Shown here piece by piece: positions 13,024 to 27,166 of a stretch of DNA of 64,000 nt. The translations under genes and the position numbers were made by a program. Each line of letters opens with the position of its first letter. Position 1 is the first letter of the stretch. The stretch is from assembly GCF_031755915.1 (NCBI RefSeq), contig NC_083383.1, forward strand, positions 25,398,501 to 25,462,500, in the 5' to 3' direction. The notes under the pieces are model-generated. The model had not been told where the DNA came from. It worked only from the letters and a program-made list of their open reading frames with translations, and did no database searches. The stretch comes from Ziziphus jujuba. Its lineage: Eukaryota > Streptophyta > Magnoliopsida > Rosales > Rhamnaceae.

Positions 13024-13801
13024 TTTAATAATATTTTAAATATAGATAAATATAATTAATTATAAGCCAATAATATAATGGCACTAATTATTTGATAAAC
13101 ATTTTTGTAGATTAGTTAATACCGCTAATATTATTTAAACTTTATTATCCTTATATTAATTTGTAGGCTTGATGTGACATTAATACACATTATTATTTAA
13201 ACTTTATTATCCTTGCATTAATATGTAGGCTTAATCTTACATTAATACACATTTAGATCTAGGGTTTGATCAGGTTTAAGTGAAATCCTTCTTCTTAATT
13301 TAAAACATATTGTAATATTCTCTAAAAAAACAAAAATCTTTATTATCCTATTTTAGTCATTTTTAATCTACTTGCCAATTTGCTTGCCATTTGATTATTT
13401 AAGAGGAGAATTAGAATTGACACTGTGCAAACGTAAAGGAAAACTTTTATAAATCTAACCCGCAATAAAAATAAACTAAATAAAAACATAAAACAAAGGA
13501 GCACGCCTTGTGCTTTTGGGAAGAACATTAAGCAGAAGAATCATTAGTGAAGCTTCTTTTTGGGACACCGATCCCATGATTTTCTATTGGAGTGCTTAGC
13601 TTTGTGTTTATTTAATTGTTTACGCGGAGAATCTATCAGATTTTATTGGTTTTTGGCTCTAAATCTGATATTTTATATATTATTTTATTCATTTATTTAC
13701 TTACTAATAGTTTCCTAGTATTATATTTGCTTAATGTGATGGAGTGGGAATCTGAATCATTTGAAAAACAATCCCGCTCCTGTCTAAATCGCTAACTGCA
13801 A

Positions 13802-13833
<32 letters not shown>

Positions 13834-13964
13834 CTTATCTGCATTAAATTATATTCTTTTTCCTTTTTCTTCGATTTGACACGCTATAGAAAATGGAACC
13901 CATTGGTTTGGTAACATATATATATATATATATATAAACCTTATATTATAACAAATAACCATAC

Positions 13965-13997
<33 letters not shown>

Positions 13998-16366
13998 GGA
14001 TAATTTTATAGTAAAGATCATCCCTACCCAGATCAAGGAAAAAACAACAACGGCTTTTGAAAAAATAATCATTTTTTCCCTTGATCCCTGTATCAATATG
14101 AGTTTTATTTTAAAAGCCATTTGAAATGATTTTATATTTAATTATTTTCTATTTTTTTAAAGTATAAATTAACTATACACAACTAATATAAGTCTTTCAG
14201 GGAAAAAAAATTACAAAACAAAAAGCCAAAAAACATAAATGTTATAAAACGAGGACTTAGAGCTTACTTAATAATGTTTATTCTTATTTATCAAAAAAAC
14301 AAAAAAGATCATGTTTATACTTTTGGTTTTCTTCTTTTTTTTTTTTGTCTTTTGTTTTTTTTTTTTGCTTGAGAGATTAAACAAATACATGAATGAAATG
14401 ACTACTATGATAATACTCCATAATGAAAAGAAAAAAAAAACATTTATCAAAACGAGCCACATTTATTTTAATCTCATTTAATAATAATAATTTGTTCCCA
14501 CTATGGTGTTTCAAATTTATTTCCAAATATAGATGTGAATAGTATACTAACTGACTCAATTTTTATTTTTTTTTCCTTTTAATTTTTTTATTTTTTGGTA
14601 GTTGTGTGTACAGGGTAACTATCATTTTAAGTATAAGTAAATTTAAATTATAGCCAACATAAGTAAAAGCTTAAGGGGGGGAAAAAAAAAAGAAAAGAAA
14701 AAGTAAAAAACAAGGGGGCATTTTTTATTTTTTGTTTTTTAGTTTTTTCTTAAATGTTTTACCTTATATAGAGGCTCCTATTAGAAATTAATATTAATAT
14801 GATGGTTTTACAATCAACATATATATAGATATATGTATATATATATATTTTTCAGCTCTTATATTGTTCCAAATGTTGAGACTAAAACATTCATTTATGG
14901 TTCTTTGGGATTCTATAGAGTTTGTTTTAGTCAAATAAGATTTTCGCTTGTTATTAAATTCATATTTAGTCAATAATTAAATTTTAAATTTTAATTATTG
15001 ATGTAATCCAATGGCTAAAAATAATATATTTACCAAATCAAAATCCTATATATATGAAGGTTTGATCTATTGGGAATAAAATTGCCACCTTATGTTGGAC
15101 AACTAGTGATGTGGCATGTGCTAAGGATTGTTACTTTTCGGTTTTAATATTAATTCATTAATTTAAATAACACCTTCAACATTTGATATATTATTAGGCA
15201 CCTACAATATGTTAACAACATGTTCCCATTGGAAAAACGCTATATATATATATATATTGTCAGACTCAAATAAAGTATTTAATATGAGGACTAGCATGAT
15301 ATTTTTTTTTTTCAGCTTTTAGATTACATCAAAGACTGGGATTTAAAATTACATTTATTAATCATCAGTTTCTGACATGATCAACTTTTTCTAAATAAGG
15401 TTTTAGCATATTACTAAACCTATATTCAATTACTTTTTAAATTTTAAATCTAAATATTTGATGTGATCCAGCGGTCATTAATGATAAACTTTAGTTTAAT
15501 AAAAATAATATATAATATAAATATTATTTAAGACTAACTGTATATATAGTTATGTATATATAGTTAGGCTCTTATCTAGAAAATCCTAAATAAATTTTGT
15601 TGAAAACACTTATGATGATAATAGTTTTCTAAAAAAATTGTCATCTTATTATAAATATTTTGAAGATGATTTCTGTAATAACCATTGTTTATGCCAGTGA
15701 TAAGAATAAAATTCATCGATGATTTCCTGGATCAGGGAAAAATTATGTATATATATATATATATATTTGTTTGATGGTTGGTCGAGTTCTAATATGCTAA
15801 AAGTGCCACAAACTGTCACCGAATATGTACACACAATATCCCTATCAAGAGAAAGTACTTTTTTCCAGTATTTATTTATTTTTATTTTTTTTCCTCTTCT
15901 TGGTAATAATGAAGGAGTAGTTAATGGAAGGAGCTAGCTGTCTTGTGAGAAGCATCATGGTTTACATCAGGGTAGCCATTTTGCCTAGTCTACGTTCAAG
16001 CAGCCGTATATTGGACTTTTTTATTTAGCACGGCTGCATATTTTATTTGTTATTACAATATGACAGATGTGACTGACTTGCTCTACATATAATAATACTT
16101 TTTCTCCATTGAGTTGTAATTCTACATATAAATTATGTTGTTCTTTTTTGGTTAATTAAATTCTTAAGTTCTTTAGTAGTTGATGTTTGATTTAAGAATC
16201 TTTAAAGAAACCATAATAAGATTAACAAATTTATTAAAAATATAATTGTAGAGATGGAAGCTTTCAACAAAATTTATTTTCAAAATGAGATGACTAATGA
16301 CATGACATATTTAATTGAAATATTTAAAGATATTTTATCTATGTTTAGTTTGTATAAGTTTTTAAC

Positions 16367-16410
<44 letters not shown>

Positions 16411-17679
16411 TAATTATATTACGTACCATACCATTTTGATAAACAATTTGATATTTTTAAATTTTAATATTACTAATTCATCAAATTGTAGATTAGTCAA
16501 TAAATTTTTGATATGATATATAGACCTTGGATGAATGTAGGTGTCCTAATCAACTTGATCATTATTTATCATTAAACCTAATTTTAAAGAATTTTTTCAC
16601 TTTGTTTTTCATGTTTTTCACTATATATGTAGAAAGTTCAACAACAGCGTGTACTTAGGCCCAAAAAAAAAAAGCACAGGTGATTTTGAAATAAAAATAA
16701 AAATCAAAACGGTATTATTTCTATAATTTTTGAAAGTATACAGCCATATCACTAGTTCACCATATCAATAATGCTATGATCACCACTTGACACTATTTCA
16801 TTCTATAAGGGATAATTCACTTGTCATAGTTTCTCAACTAATAAAATAACATCATATGGTTTGCCTTACTGATTGATAAACAAATTTGGTGTATGTAATA
16901 AAATTTTCTAAATTACTTTGGTGCGTAGTAGAAAACAGCATGAAAAGACGGGATAGTTTTTTTGACAAGAAAGGGTAGGTTTTCGACAAGAAAACATTAG
17001 CATCAATGCCTAATGAGACTTCTAACGATGCATTCGAAAAGAGTGGCTGGTTTGGAAGGCCTTTAAGGCGGGATATTATTTAAATCAAAGCTAATTTAAT
17101 TTATTATAGGAACCCTTTTTTGTCCTTCAACATTCTCATCTCATCTAGAGCCAATGATAGTTGGCTTTATATATATATATATATATATATATTACACTTT
17201 GTAGGCATGTAGGTTCATTGCCCTTATATGCGTGCTAGCTTTTGACAAAATAATATAAATTACAAGATAAACAGCAAAATCTTACATCTTGACTTCTTTT
17301 GAATTTATTTATATGGTCAAAATTTTGTTGGATGTAAAGGCTTAAATTTTGAGCATCAGTCTAATTAATTGATTTTTTAATTAATCTTGATGCAAATTAA
17401 TCAGTTTAGTTTCTAATTCATGAAATACGCACAAGAGAAATCATAATCATTAAAGTTTACCAAGGGGTATGTATTTCTATGAAGATGAGAGGCACTTAGC
17501 GATTGAATGGAGTCGCACTCTTCTCATTCATTGATAATTAAGAATAAATACGCATTTATAATTACACTATCTATGGTAAAATATTTAATACATAGTAAAA
17601 CATTACAACCTAATTACCTACATATATAGAACAACACAAAGAAGGTAAATACACATATTCAGCTATGATTTAGGAGAAT
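13024..17679. other. AT-rich intergenic DNA with microsatellites and small duplications
   Basis: No gene is supported. There is a short tandem duplication of about 61 bp at 13132-13252, both copies containing AAACTTTATTATCCTT. Several (TA)n tracts occur, including one at 16372-16406. Two related modules of roughly 190 bp near 14850-15030 and 15310-15490 share phrases such as GATGTGATCCAGCGG and its variants, as MITE-like repeats do. The open frames are simple-sequence artefacts. Confidence 0.6.
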
Positions 17680-20660
17680 GAAAGTCAACTAATGGAAGGA
17701 TTGTCCTTGAGATTTCCCCATAAGATGGCGTTTCCATTGAAGACACAAATCTTGCATCCTAATAGAAGAAAGCAAGGATGTAAGAGTGGCTTGGTGAGCA
17801 AGTCAGCCAGCTGGCCTTTGGAAGATGCTTGAGATACACAAAGCTGACCACTAGCAATGTCTTCCCAAAGCAAATGAAAATCTAAAACAGGATTGGCACA
17901 TGCTATAACACTTATGAGCTCTAAAAGATGCCAAATAAGAAAAGGCAAGATTAGTGAACAATACATTAAGGTAGATTGTGAAGACCAATGGTGGTTCGGT
18001 GTGAGTTTATCAGAATAAATATGGGCGGATGCATAGCACTGATAGGCTATCCACAAGGCTAACTAGTGTCCAATTCTACATTTGTTGAGTGTGAAACGAT
18101 GATAGTTCAAATATAAAGTAGTCATTCTCTTAACAACCGAGGCTTTTTAAGAGTACTTGTGTTCAATATTTGAAAGAACTCTACAGTTAAACATGCTCTA
18201 GTTAGAGTAATCCTAGTATGATGACTTCCTTGGAAGTCTGACTAAATAGGGGACAATATTGGTGAAAGAAAGTGGAAGAAAGCTGAGTATTATAGAGAGT
18301 ACTAGAGCCTATACTCAATCAAAAATATGCTAGTAAGGATTTTGGGACCCAAGGGAGGTATATTATAAAACCTGTGAATCCAATTCTGGAAGATATGATG
18401 CAAGATGGAGGAAAATTAGTGAACAATACATTAGGGTGGATTGTGATAACCAATGGCGGTTCAATTAGAGGCTGCTAGGATAAGTATGTACAGATGCAGG
18501 GCATTAGAAGACTACTTTACTGGCAAAGCTAACTAATATCTGATCCCACATCGCCTGGGTGTATAATGGTGATAATTCAACTATCAAGTAGCCAGCCTTT
18601 TAACAATCGAGATCTTTTTAGAGTGGCTGGTTTCACAGTTCGAAAGAACTCAACGTAAGCATGTTCTAGTGGGAGCAATCCTAGAATAGATGAGTTCTTG
18701 GAAAGCCTGAACAAACTCTCATACCATATGGAGTTCAGCGAGTAAATGGGGGACAATAGCGATCAAGATAGAGGAATGTTATACAAACATAGATAGCTCT
18801 AATGTTGTCATAGTAAACGATTGTAGTATGAGAGAGAAATACAAAGCTCAAAGAGAAGTGATTGAATCTAACCAAGCTTGTCAGCTGTTGATACAACAGC
18901 ACGATACTCGATCTCAGTAGATAATTACCTAACCGTGCATTGCTTTTTGGAGCTCCAAAATATAAGATTGGAGCCTAGGAAGATAACATAGGTATTGGTA
19001 GAAGAACAATCATCTTAATTTCTATCTTTATCAACATTGGAGAAGGCATGCAAAAATAAGGCAGATTTTACTTAGGAGAAAACCATGGTAGAGAGTACTT
19101 TTAAGGTAACAAAGAAAATGCTTGACAGCAAACTAGAGAAAAGTAGTTAGATTATGCATTAATTGAGAAAGCATGTTAAAAACATAAGAAATATCTGGTT
19201 TGGTGATGGAAATATATTGTAAAGCATTAACAACTTGTTGAAGTTATGTAGCACTTGGCAAATTGGACTAGTCAATAATGGAGAGAGAGGAATTTGTGGG
19301 CATGGGCATTTGACAATCCTTGGCTCCAAGCACCTAGCATGTTTGTTTGAGTAAGATAATCATGCATATATTTTTTGACAAAGTACTATGCGAATCCATG
19401 CAGGAAGAACTTTCATACCTAAACAATAGTTAGTCACAAGATCTTTGATACAAAAACAGTAAGAGAATTGGTAAATGATCTCAAAGGCAAGAGCATGAGA
19501 ATTTCCTATAGTAATTAGATCATCAACATAAATAAGGTAATAAACTACCATACCTCCACGAGAATAAATGAATGAAAAAGGATCAACCCATGAATTGAAG
19601 AAATCAACTGGCAAACCTAAGAAGGATGAATCTGCTCATTAAACCCAGGTGACTACATCATATACACATCTTCATAAAGATGGCCATGAAGAAATGCATT
19701 GTTAAAATCAAACTAATGACGTGGTGAGATGTGAGAAATAGTCAACCATTAGATTAATTAGATTGTTGTAGGTTTAATGATCAACTAAAAGGCTTAGTGT
19801 AATCCACTCCAAGCCATTGAAAAAAGCTATTTGGCAACAAATCGAGTCTTGTATTAAGCAATGGAGCTATTAGGATTGCAGTTGACACAATAAACCCATT
19901 TGCAGCCAATAAGATGTTGAATGAAATTAGTTGGTACAAGATCTTAGGTAGCATTACAGAGAAAAGTACCAAATTCTTCAAACATGGCTTGACACCATTC
20001 AAATGATTTAAGTGTCTAGGAGACACTGCATGGCTCAATAAACCTTTAAGGAGAATATTTAGTGACCAAAAAATTCTGTTTTGGCTTAGATATGTTATTC
20101 ATTTATCTCATGATCATGGGATGAGTGTTTAATGCAAGCGTTGATGGAACCGGGTGGGTAAAGGACAACACTCAAGGACTTGCTTTTGTTGACTCAAAAC
20201 AAAAAGAATTAATTAGAATGGGAGGCGACCCAATTAGTGGAAGAGAGACCGTAGATGGTAAGGAAACCTATGGGCTCACCACCATAATCTGAATAAAGTG
20301 AGATGAATGAATGTTGAAATTTTTTTCGACAACTAGTTTAAATTTGGAAAGCACATCATAGACATCAAATATAAATTTGATGGGATAAAGCCAAATATAT
20401 ATGGTAAAGTAATCCATTAAGATAACATAATATTGAAAACCTTCATGGGATGTATTGGGCAAGGATCCCTATATATCGGTGTAACATAACAAGGTGGTTT
20501 ATAAAATTTATTATATTCGCAAGGATTACCATTAAAATCAAAATGTTTGGAATTGAAAACTAGTTATTTAAAACAAGAAATAACACGATTTATTATTTTA
20601 AGAGACGGATGACCAACATGGGAGTACTAAAGTTATTTAATAAAATGAGAAACAACATTG
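17680..20660 (-). pseudogene. Decayed Copia pol (integrase, reverse transcriptase, RNase H)
   Basis: Read on the minus strand, domains appear in Copia order but with many stops and frameshifts. First comes an integrase zinc-region remnant (GHPSLKIINRVIS, near 20580-20620). Next is integrase core (EGFQYYVILMDYF...IWLYPIKF, 20268-20462). Reverse transcriptase carries the catalytic YVDD in VVYYLIYVDDLI near 19525. RNase H is in two pieces: TEIEYRAVVSTADKLG near 18900, and ASGQLCVSQASSKGQLADLL ending near 17685. The Cassandra-like TRIM at 17951-18760 lies between the two pieces. No LTRs are recognisable, so this is an old fragment. Confidence 0.82.
17951..18760 (+). mobile_element. Cassandra-like TRIM with 5S-rRNA-like LTRs
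   Basis: Two diverged direct repeats, about 17951-18258 and 18415-18758 and offset by 464 bp, flank an internal region of about 150 bp. That is the size and layout of a TRIM. Each repeat contains a stretch resembling the internal part of plant 5S rRNA, at 18172-18237 and 18642-18706. The first reads AGAACTCTACAGTTAAAC, close to the 5S AGAACTCCGCAGTTAAGC, and later TGACTTCCTTGGAAGTC, close to TGACCTCCTGGGAAGTC. 5S-derived LTRs are the hallmark of Cassandra elements. It has no coding capacity. Both repeats are well diverged, so the insertion is old, and the edges are approximate. Confidence 0.72.
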
Positions 20661-23600
20661 TTGGAGGAACAAAACTTAGGAATAGAAATAAGATTTTATT
20701 TCATATTTGGTATATAAAGAACATTATATATAGAAAAAAGCTTGAAGAGATAGGCAGTTCTAATGAAACCATTTGGGTGAATTTTAAATTTTTACCCTCA
20801 CAAATCATCATAATATAATCAACGCCATAATAAAAGGAGTGGAGAGATAGGCTGTTAAGATATGATGTAATATGATGGGATGTGCCTTCATGATTATTCT
20901 CTTACAGTGAGTGTATTTGGAGACTGCCATGAGTGCTATTTGCTACTATAGTTCCGAATGCTACATATTACCACTTCATTATAAATGACTTTTTAATTTT
21001 TATAGCTTTGACATAGTTTTCGCTAATGTTTTTGTTTCTTTTTCTATTTTTTTAGAAGTGTTTTTGGAGAAATTCATAATTGATTTTGATTAGAAGCTTT
21101 TCTAAATCTCTGAGATACTTTTTAATTGTCCAAATATTTTTAGATATAGCTTTTAAACTTTAAAAATAATATTTCGCTTCTGAAAAGTAATGTCAAATAA
21201 TGACTTGTATCAATTTGAAAGATACATACAGTGAAAGGATAAGAAAAATTGTTGAAGTATAAATCCTTGGCATAATTTCCATGTGAGCCGCACAACTTAA
21301 TTAAACACAACTCATAAACTCAAAACAAAGGCGTTTCTTTGCTTAGATAGAACCGATGCATACAACCTTTACCTCGGATGTGTATTTTAATTAGCAAAAG
21401 AAGCACGGAATCTTAGCTTTTTGTCTCGAAAGAAAGAATCCACGTGGCAACTGTTGAAACGTCTTCATGCCGCCCTATGTTATTAAATTTATCATGTCAA
21501 AGAGAAATCTATTTATGGGTTTCTATTCAACATATGAGATTTGACAAGATTCTACTTGCCTTCAAACTTAAGATGAGGGGAAAAATCTATATAAAAAGGT
21601 ATATTGAAAAAAAATATAAACATTGTTAATTAGAGCAATGGTTAGGCTCAAATCTGACCCTTTATTTGATGGTTGATTTGTTCTTTTGCTAAACAATGTG
21701 TTTGTGTGTTTGTGTGTGCACAGATAAATATGTAAAGCCAAAGTTAAAGCAAAGTGTTCTGTGTGCTTGGCAAAGCTTAAAACTAATATACATAGATTTT
21801 GTCTTGAAAACGAAAGGCATGCAGCGTGAATGCCAAGGAATATGGAAAAGTAGAATAAAAAGCTAATAGAAAAAAGTAGTACGAACAATGACAGCTAATT
21901 GGCTCCTGAAAGAGTTGGGTATTGGGTTGCACATGAAGAAAAGCTCGCAAATTGGATGCTGACAAGTTTTCCCAATTCAGGCCCCACATAATGACATAAT
22001 TTAACCTTTTCCTCAACCTAAGAGTGCTATCCTCGGATGGTCTCTCTAAGATACTAAATCTGTGTGATCAATTGGATTCTATAAGTCTAGTTATCTTTTC
22101 TCAACGACTAAATACTTTTCCCTCAGCGATCAAATATTCCATTTGGATATGTTTTGATTAACGTTGATATCTTCAATAAACATTCCAGCAATAGATATTA
22201 TTGTGAATTTAGTATGAATGTTTAAACATCTTAGTAGATCAATTTTTTGCATTATACAAGACCAACTTAATTCTTGAGTACATGCATGTACATTGTACTT
22301 TAAATTTTCCTCCAGCTGAAGAATTAATTACAATATGGAACGTAAAAGTGGCAAAGCTATCATTCTCTCAAGCAAAGGCTTATAAAGTAAATTGAAAAAC
22401 CTACTCCAATATCAAGGTTATCAAATCAATCGACATATCACTATGCCACATTTGGTCGTAGTTTATAATCAATGTGGGACTTTTAACCTTGGATTACCAC
22501 TTATATCATAGCTCTGCAATCCACCACTACGCTTCATTCATTTGTGTCCAACGAAACTCATACGATACTTTAATGGTCCTCCAATCTATGAGCCTGTCCG
22601 TCCTCTTTGATATAACTATTTCACCTAGAATTGACTTTGATATCACCTGTATTGGTCCAATAGACCTCTCATAAAAGTTCTAGCCACATTAGCTTTCAGG
22701 ATCCTAAGTCCAGTCATATACCAAATTATATGACCAATTTAGAAATTTCAACCTTGAATTAACCTCCAACCAAGGCTCTATAGAAGTAGTTAATTACAAT
22801 GAAAAACTTTTTGCTTGAGGCATGTGAATCTTTAATTGATTTTGAAATTAGATGGAGAAAAGTTTATAAAGCTCAATTGAAAATTTAAAAATAAAAAAAG
22901 ATAAAAAAAAAAAACTGATAAAGGGGATTCGGAATAATCAACGGTTAAGCTTTTCAAAAAGATGAATTCCATTTCCAAAGTAGCTTATATAATTGTGTGT
23001 TAATTGATTTTTGCAACTTGTAAGCTCTATAATTAGAGTTCATTGTGTATGTAGTATATCACCAATCAAAAAAGCAACAAAAATATATGAAACAGCATAT
23101 ACAAAAAGTAAATAAATAAATTACGTAGTTGTATACACTATATATATCTATGGGTTGATTTTTCAAAGTTTATCATTCTAATTTCAATCTTTTTCTATAG
23201 TTATAAAAAGAAAAATGATTGTAGTAGCAAATTTAATGATGACTTCATACAAAAAAAAAATATATATATATATATATATAAATTATAATAATCATTTGGA
23301 AAGAATGATAATACATATAATAGTAAAATGGGTTATCCACAAGAATGTACATTTAAAACTTGACTTTTCAGTTATTTTTACGTCATATCAATTATTATTA
23401 ATTGTTTAAAAGTTATAAATATTTTAGAAGAATTACTGTTTTTTTAAACAATAATTCGAATTTAAATCTTTTACTTTTGATATAAAAAAAAAATTGAAAT
23501 TGATTGATGTAATGAAATAAAAAATGTGGTATAAAACTAATTAGATTAAATTAGATCCATTAAGCTTTTAGTAATTTCTACAACTAAATACAAACACATA

Positions 23601-23983
23601 ATTTCCAAATAACAGACAAGTTAATGCAATCGACTGATTAACTAACTGAAAATGCATGCTACTTAAAGGAGTGAAAAGGAAAAAAATATTCATCTCGGCA
23701 AAAGCAGAATCACTTGACAAAGTTAATTTTTTGAAACGCGAAAGAGCCAAGTGAGAGACATGATATAAAGCTAATTTTTGCTAGGAGAGAGAGGGGGGAA
23801 AGATCTAGTAGTCTTAGGGTTGCATAAAAGCAACTTGTTAATTAACTAATGTTATAGTGGCCTGAACATTTATATATTAACCCACACATACATACACACA
23901 TGCACACACAAATACATATAACATGTACAAATACATATATACGCATATACTTATTTTACATAATGGAAGAGATTCCATAGAGG
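20661..23983. other. Intergenic DNA upstream of the MADS-box gene
   Basis: No coding gene is supported. A G-box core (CCACGTGGCA) lies near 21440, too far upstream to assign. Phrases such as AATGTGGGACTTTTAACC near 22470 resemble dispersed plant repeats. Simple CA/TA-rich sequence occurs near 23881-23945, just upstream of the TATA box. Confidence 0.55.
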
Positions 23984-23991
23984 TATATAAG
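23984..23991 (+). promoter_or_regulatory. Candidate TATA box of the AGL12-like gene
   Basis: TATATAAG lies 217 bases before the MADS-box start codon. It is followed by a GA-rich leader (about 24014-24053) typical of MADS-box 5' leaders. A start site some 25-35 bases downstream would give a leader of about 180 bases. This is inferred from position and composition only. Confidence 0.5.
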
Positions 23992-24051
23992 GCATTACCC
24001 CTTCATAGAAGAAGCAACTTTGAGGGAAGTTTGAGAGGGAGACAGAGGGGG

Positions 24052-24072
24052 ATGCAACAACCTCGAAGCTAG
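24052..24072 (+). CDS. Possible six-codon upstream ORF in the AGL12 leader
   Basis: An ATG in the predicted leader opens a frame encoding MQQPRS that ends in TAG, 128 bases before the main start codon. If the transcript starts near 24015 the uORF would be included. Translation is untested, and many such uORFs are neutral. Confidence 0.35.
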   Translation: MQQPRS

Positions 24073-24200
24073 TTCAAACTAGTGGGAGGTTGTCTGCAGA
24101 AGCAAAGCAAATAAAAAGTATAAGACTCGATCGATTAGTAAATAGTACTGCCAAAAAAAAAAAGATAAAATAAAAGAAAAACAGAAAGGTGATTGAATCA

Positions 24201-25206
24201 ATGGCTCGTGGAAAGATTCAGATGAAGAGGATTGAGAATCCAGTTCACCGGCAGGTCACCTTCTGCAAGCGCCGAGCAGGGCTCCTGAAGAAGGCAAAGG
24301 AGCTCTCTGTACTTTGTGATGCCGAAATTGGAGTTTTCATTTTCTCATCCCATGGAAAGCTCTATGAGCTAGCCACCAAAGGGTCTTTCTCTTCACTCCC
24401 TAATTTATTTTCTTTCTCTATGGATTAATATTATTGTTCTTTTTAGTGATTGTATTAGTTGTATATTGAATATGGTCCAGCTAGTTTGTTGATTTATCAT
24501 TTTGTCTATTACATGAATAAATATGGAAGAACCATGCAAGGGCTTATTGAGAAGTACATGAAGTCCAACCGAGGGTCTCAGCTTACTTGCCAATCCATGG
24601 AAACACAATCTTTGGTAAGAAATTTTTGTCACCCTTTCCGTTGCTTGGTGATAATTTTAACTAGTTTATCCCTTGATGAATTATAATCTTTAGTTAAAGA
24701 AAAAAAAAAAAAAACAATTGCTGACTATAAATAAATAACCACATATTCTTACATAAATAATACATGTATATAGCAGAGAGTTCGATTTTATTCTAAATTA
24801 TCTATCAAATTATAATAAAAGATACGGTCACTAGGAAGTGATAAAGATTGCAACTAAATGATATATAACACTTTAAAATTGTAAACACAGTAAGGAGCTT
24901 CTTTTGTACTTTTTTCAAAAAAGGAAAATAAAATTTCATTGCAAAGGATCGGAACAAATGGTAGGTAGGAGCCAACTTTTGTACTTCATATATATATATA
25001 TATTTGTATTCACCAAAAAATATATATATATATATATATATATTTCGTAAAATAATTTAATTTGTTGAAAACAAAAGATTAAGAGTTTAATAGCTCATTT
25101 ACTTTTAAATTACAATTAAAAAAAAAGGCAAGTTTTGCTTTTCAGGAAAAAAAAAACCCACATGATTTTCAGTTTTTGTTTGCTAAAAATAAATAAATAA
25201 ATAGAT

Positions 25207-25247
<41 letters not shown>

Positions 25248-27134
25248 AAGATATAAAAACATATTTACCAAGCGATGCATACAAATGTAATAGTCCTACC
25301 AAAAATTAAAAATTAAGGAGAAAAAAAAAAAAAAAAACTGAGAAAAGCAAGATACAAAAGAGAGGACATCAAATCCCAATAAAAAAAGGCATCTTATCCC
25401 TATCAATAAAAAGCTTAAAAGAAACTGGCAGACCAGAAAATTCAAAAGAACCAATTGACCACTGCACCATAATACATAGAATCTTAATTTTTGATGATGA
25501 ACCTAATTAAACAGTTAAAAGCAGCAAAGTAAATAGTAACTCTTTTTCAATATCTCTCACCAATACAGATGCGGACATGTCGCTAATTAAGTGTATCAAA
25601 TACAAAAATAAAAATAAAAATAATATAAAATTACCATTACATAAAAAATAAAAAATAATAATAAAAGAAGAAGAAGAAGAAAAATCCTTTCAGCATCAGA
25701 TGCTCGTTATATAAGAATAATTTTGATCGAAGAATAACTCAATTCTATATATATGTACATACATATATATTATTGCTCCCAGATCATAACTGTTTTGAAG
25801 GCCAAACTAATTGTAGTTCATATTTCTCTATTTTATTGGGAATCAATATATATAAGAGAATATATACTAAACACCATTCAATGTAAAAAGGAAACAGGTG
25901 TCAAGAAATCCAACTAATTACTCGTCTAAGATTGTTCAAAGTGGGGTATTAATTTGTATAAATATTTGTGCAAAAGCTTTGCACACCGACTAAGAGTAAA
26001 CTTAAACTAGTTTTTTTGATTACTGAGACTCATAACAGAGACCATAGTTGAATTTATAGAAGTAGTACCCAAAGTATGAAAGTCCCAAAAAAAAAACTTC
26101 ATTTTATACAAGTAGTATTGAATTGGTATTAATTCATAAAAAAAAAAAAAAATATTATCAAAATGGACCGCGATTCTCTCTTCATCTAAAATTGATTTAG
26201 TTAAACTGTAACAATCTTAACAGTCTTTTTAACATGTAGAGTAACGCACTAATATATTGTACCCTTTAAATTTATTCTTTCATTTTAAATACAAAATTCC
26301 AAATTTAATTAATTTATAATATAACGTCCATATTCACATATGAAATGCAAAGGAAAAAAAAAAAAAAAAAGAGTTTGAGCATATAGCGAGGTTATGTTAT
26401 GTGCCATTTTAATTCCTTTTATTTGTTGGAAAGGTTTACTGTACTTTATTTATTTATGATCCATGTAGAAAAAATGTTTTTATGTAACAATTATTAGGTG
26501 ATATGCTTTTTATATTTAGGTGTATTCAATATAAAATTTAATAGATTTTAAAGTATTTGATAGATTATTTTGGAATTGCATAAGTTACATATAAAATTTG
26601 TATTAATCCAATAAAGTTTTTAAAATTAAATTTAAATTTTACATTGATATTTTTTTTTCAATTTCATTTTTAAAATTTTTTAAATTTATTAAAATCTATC
26701 GTTATTTAAAATTTTTTAAAATTAATAATTAAAAATTTTAATTGAAAATATTCAGATTTTAATAAACTTTTATAAAATTTGTTAAAATTTAAATTGAAAA
26801 TATCTTAATTTGTATGAACTTTTTTAAAATTTAAACAAAATTTTTCTAAACTTTTAAACTCTTTTAAAATTTTTAAACTCCAAATTTAATACACCCAATG
26901 ACATATTCCATATTTTTAGTATCAAATAAGAGAATTTCCAATAGCAAATTCCATTTTGGCATTGTCATTGATATAAGATTTATAATAATTAAGTGAACGG
27001 CAATGTTAAATTTTAACATTACTACTCCAATGGCAAATGCTTAAAATTAACATTGCCAAAAAGTGCACCAAGGCTGAAAAGTATGTGGCCCACATTTAAA
27101 TATTTTGCAACCCAATTAGAACAAATAAATTTAG

Positions 27135-27166
<32 letters not shown>

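Noticed and set aside
18172..18706. Two 5S rRNA genes or pseudogenes
   Set aside because: Only an internal part of 5S is matched, with many changes, and both copies sit at the same place in direct repeats. That fits LTRs of a Cassandra-like TRIM better.
22440..22770. Possible dispersed repeat with AATGTGGGACTTTTAACC
   Set aside because: The phrase is reminiscent of repeats seen in other plants, but I could not find ends, duplications or a second copy here.
24189..24428. A longer MADS-box start with four extra residues and read-through of exon 1 into the intron
   Set aside because: The upstream start is GTG, and the family start MARGK is at 24201. The sequence after 24382 is intron beginning at a GT donor.
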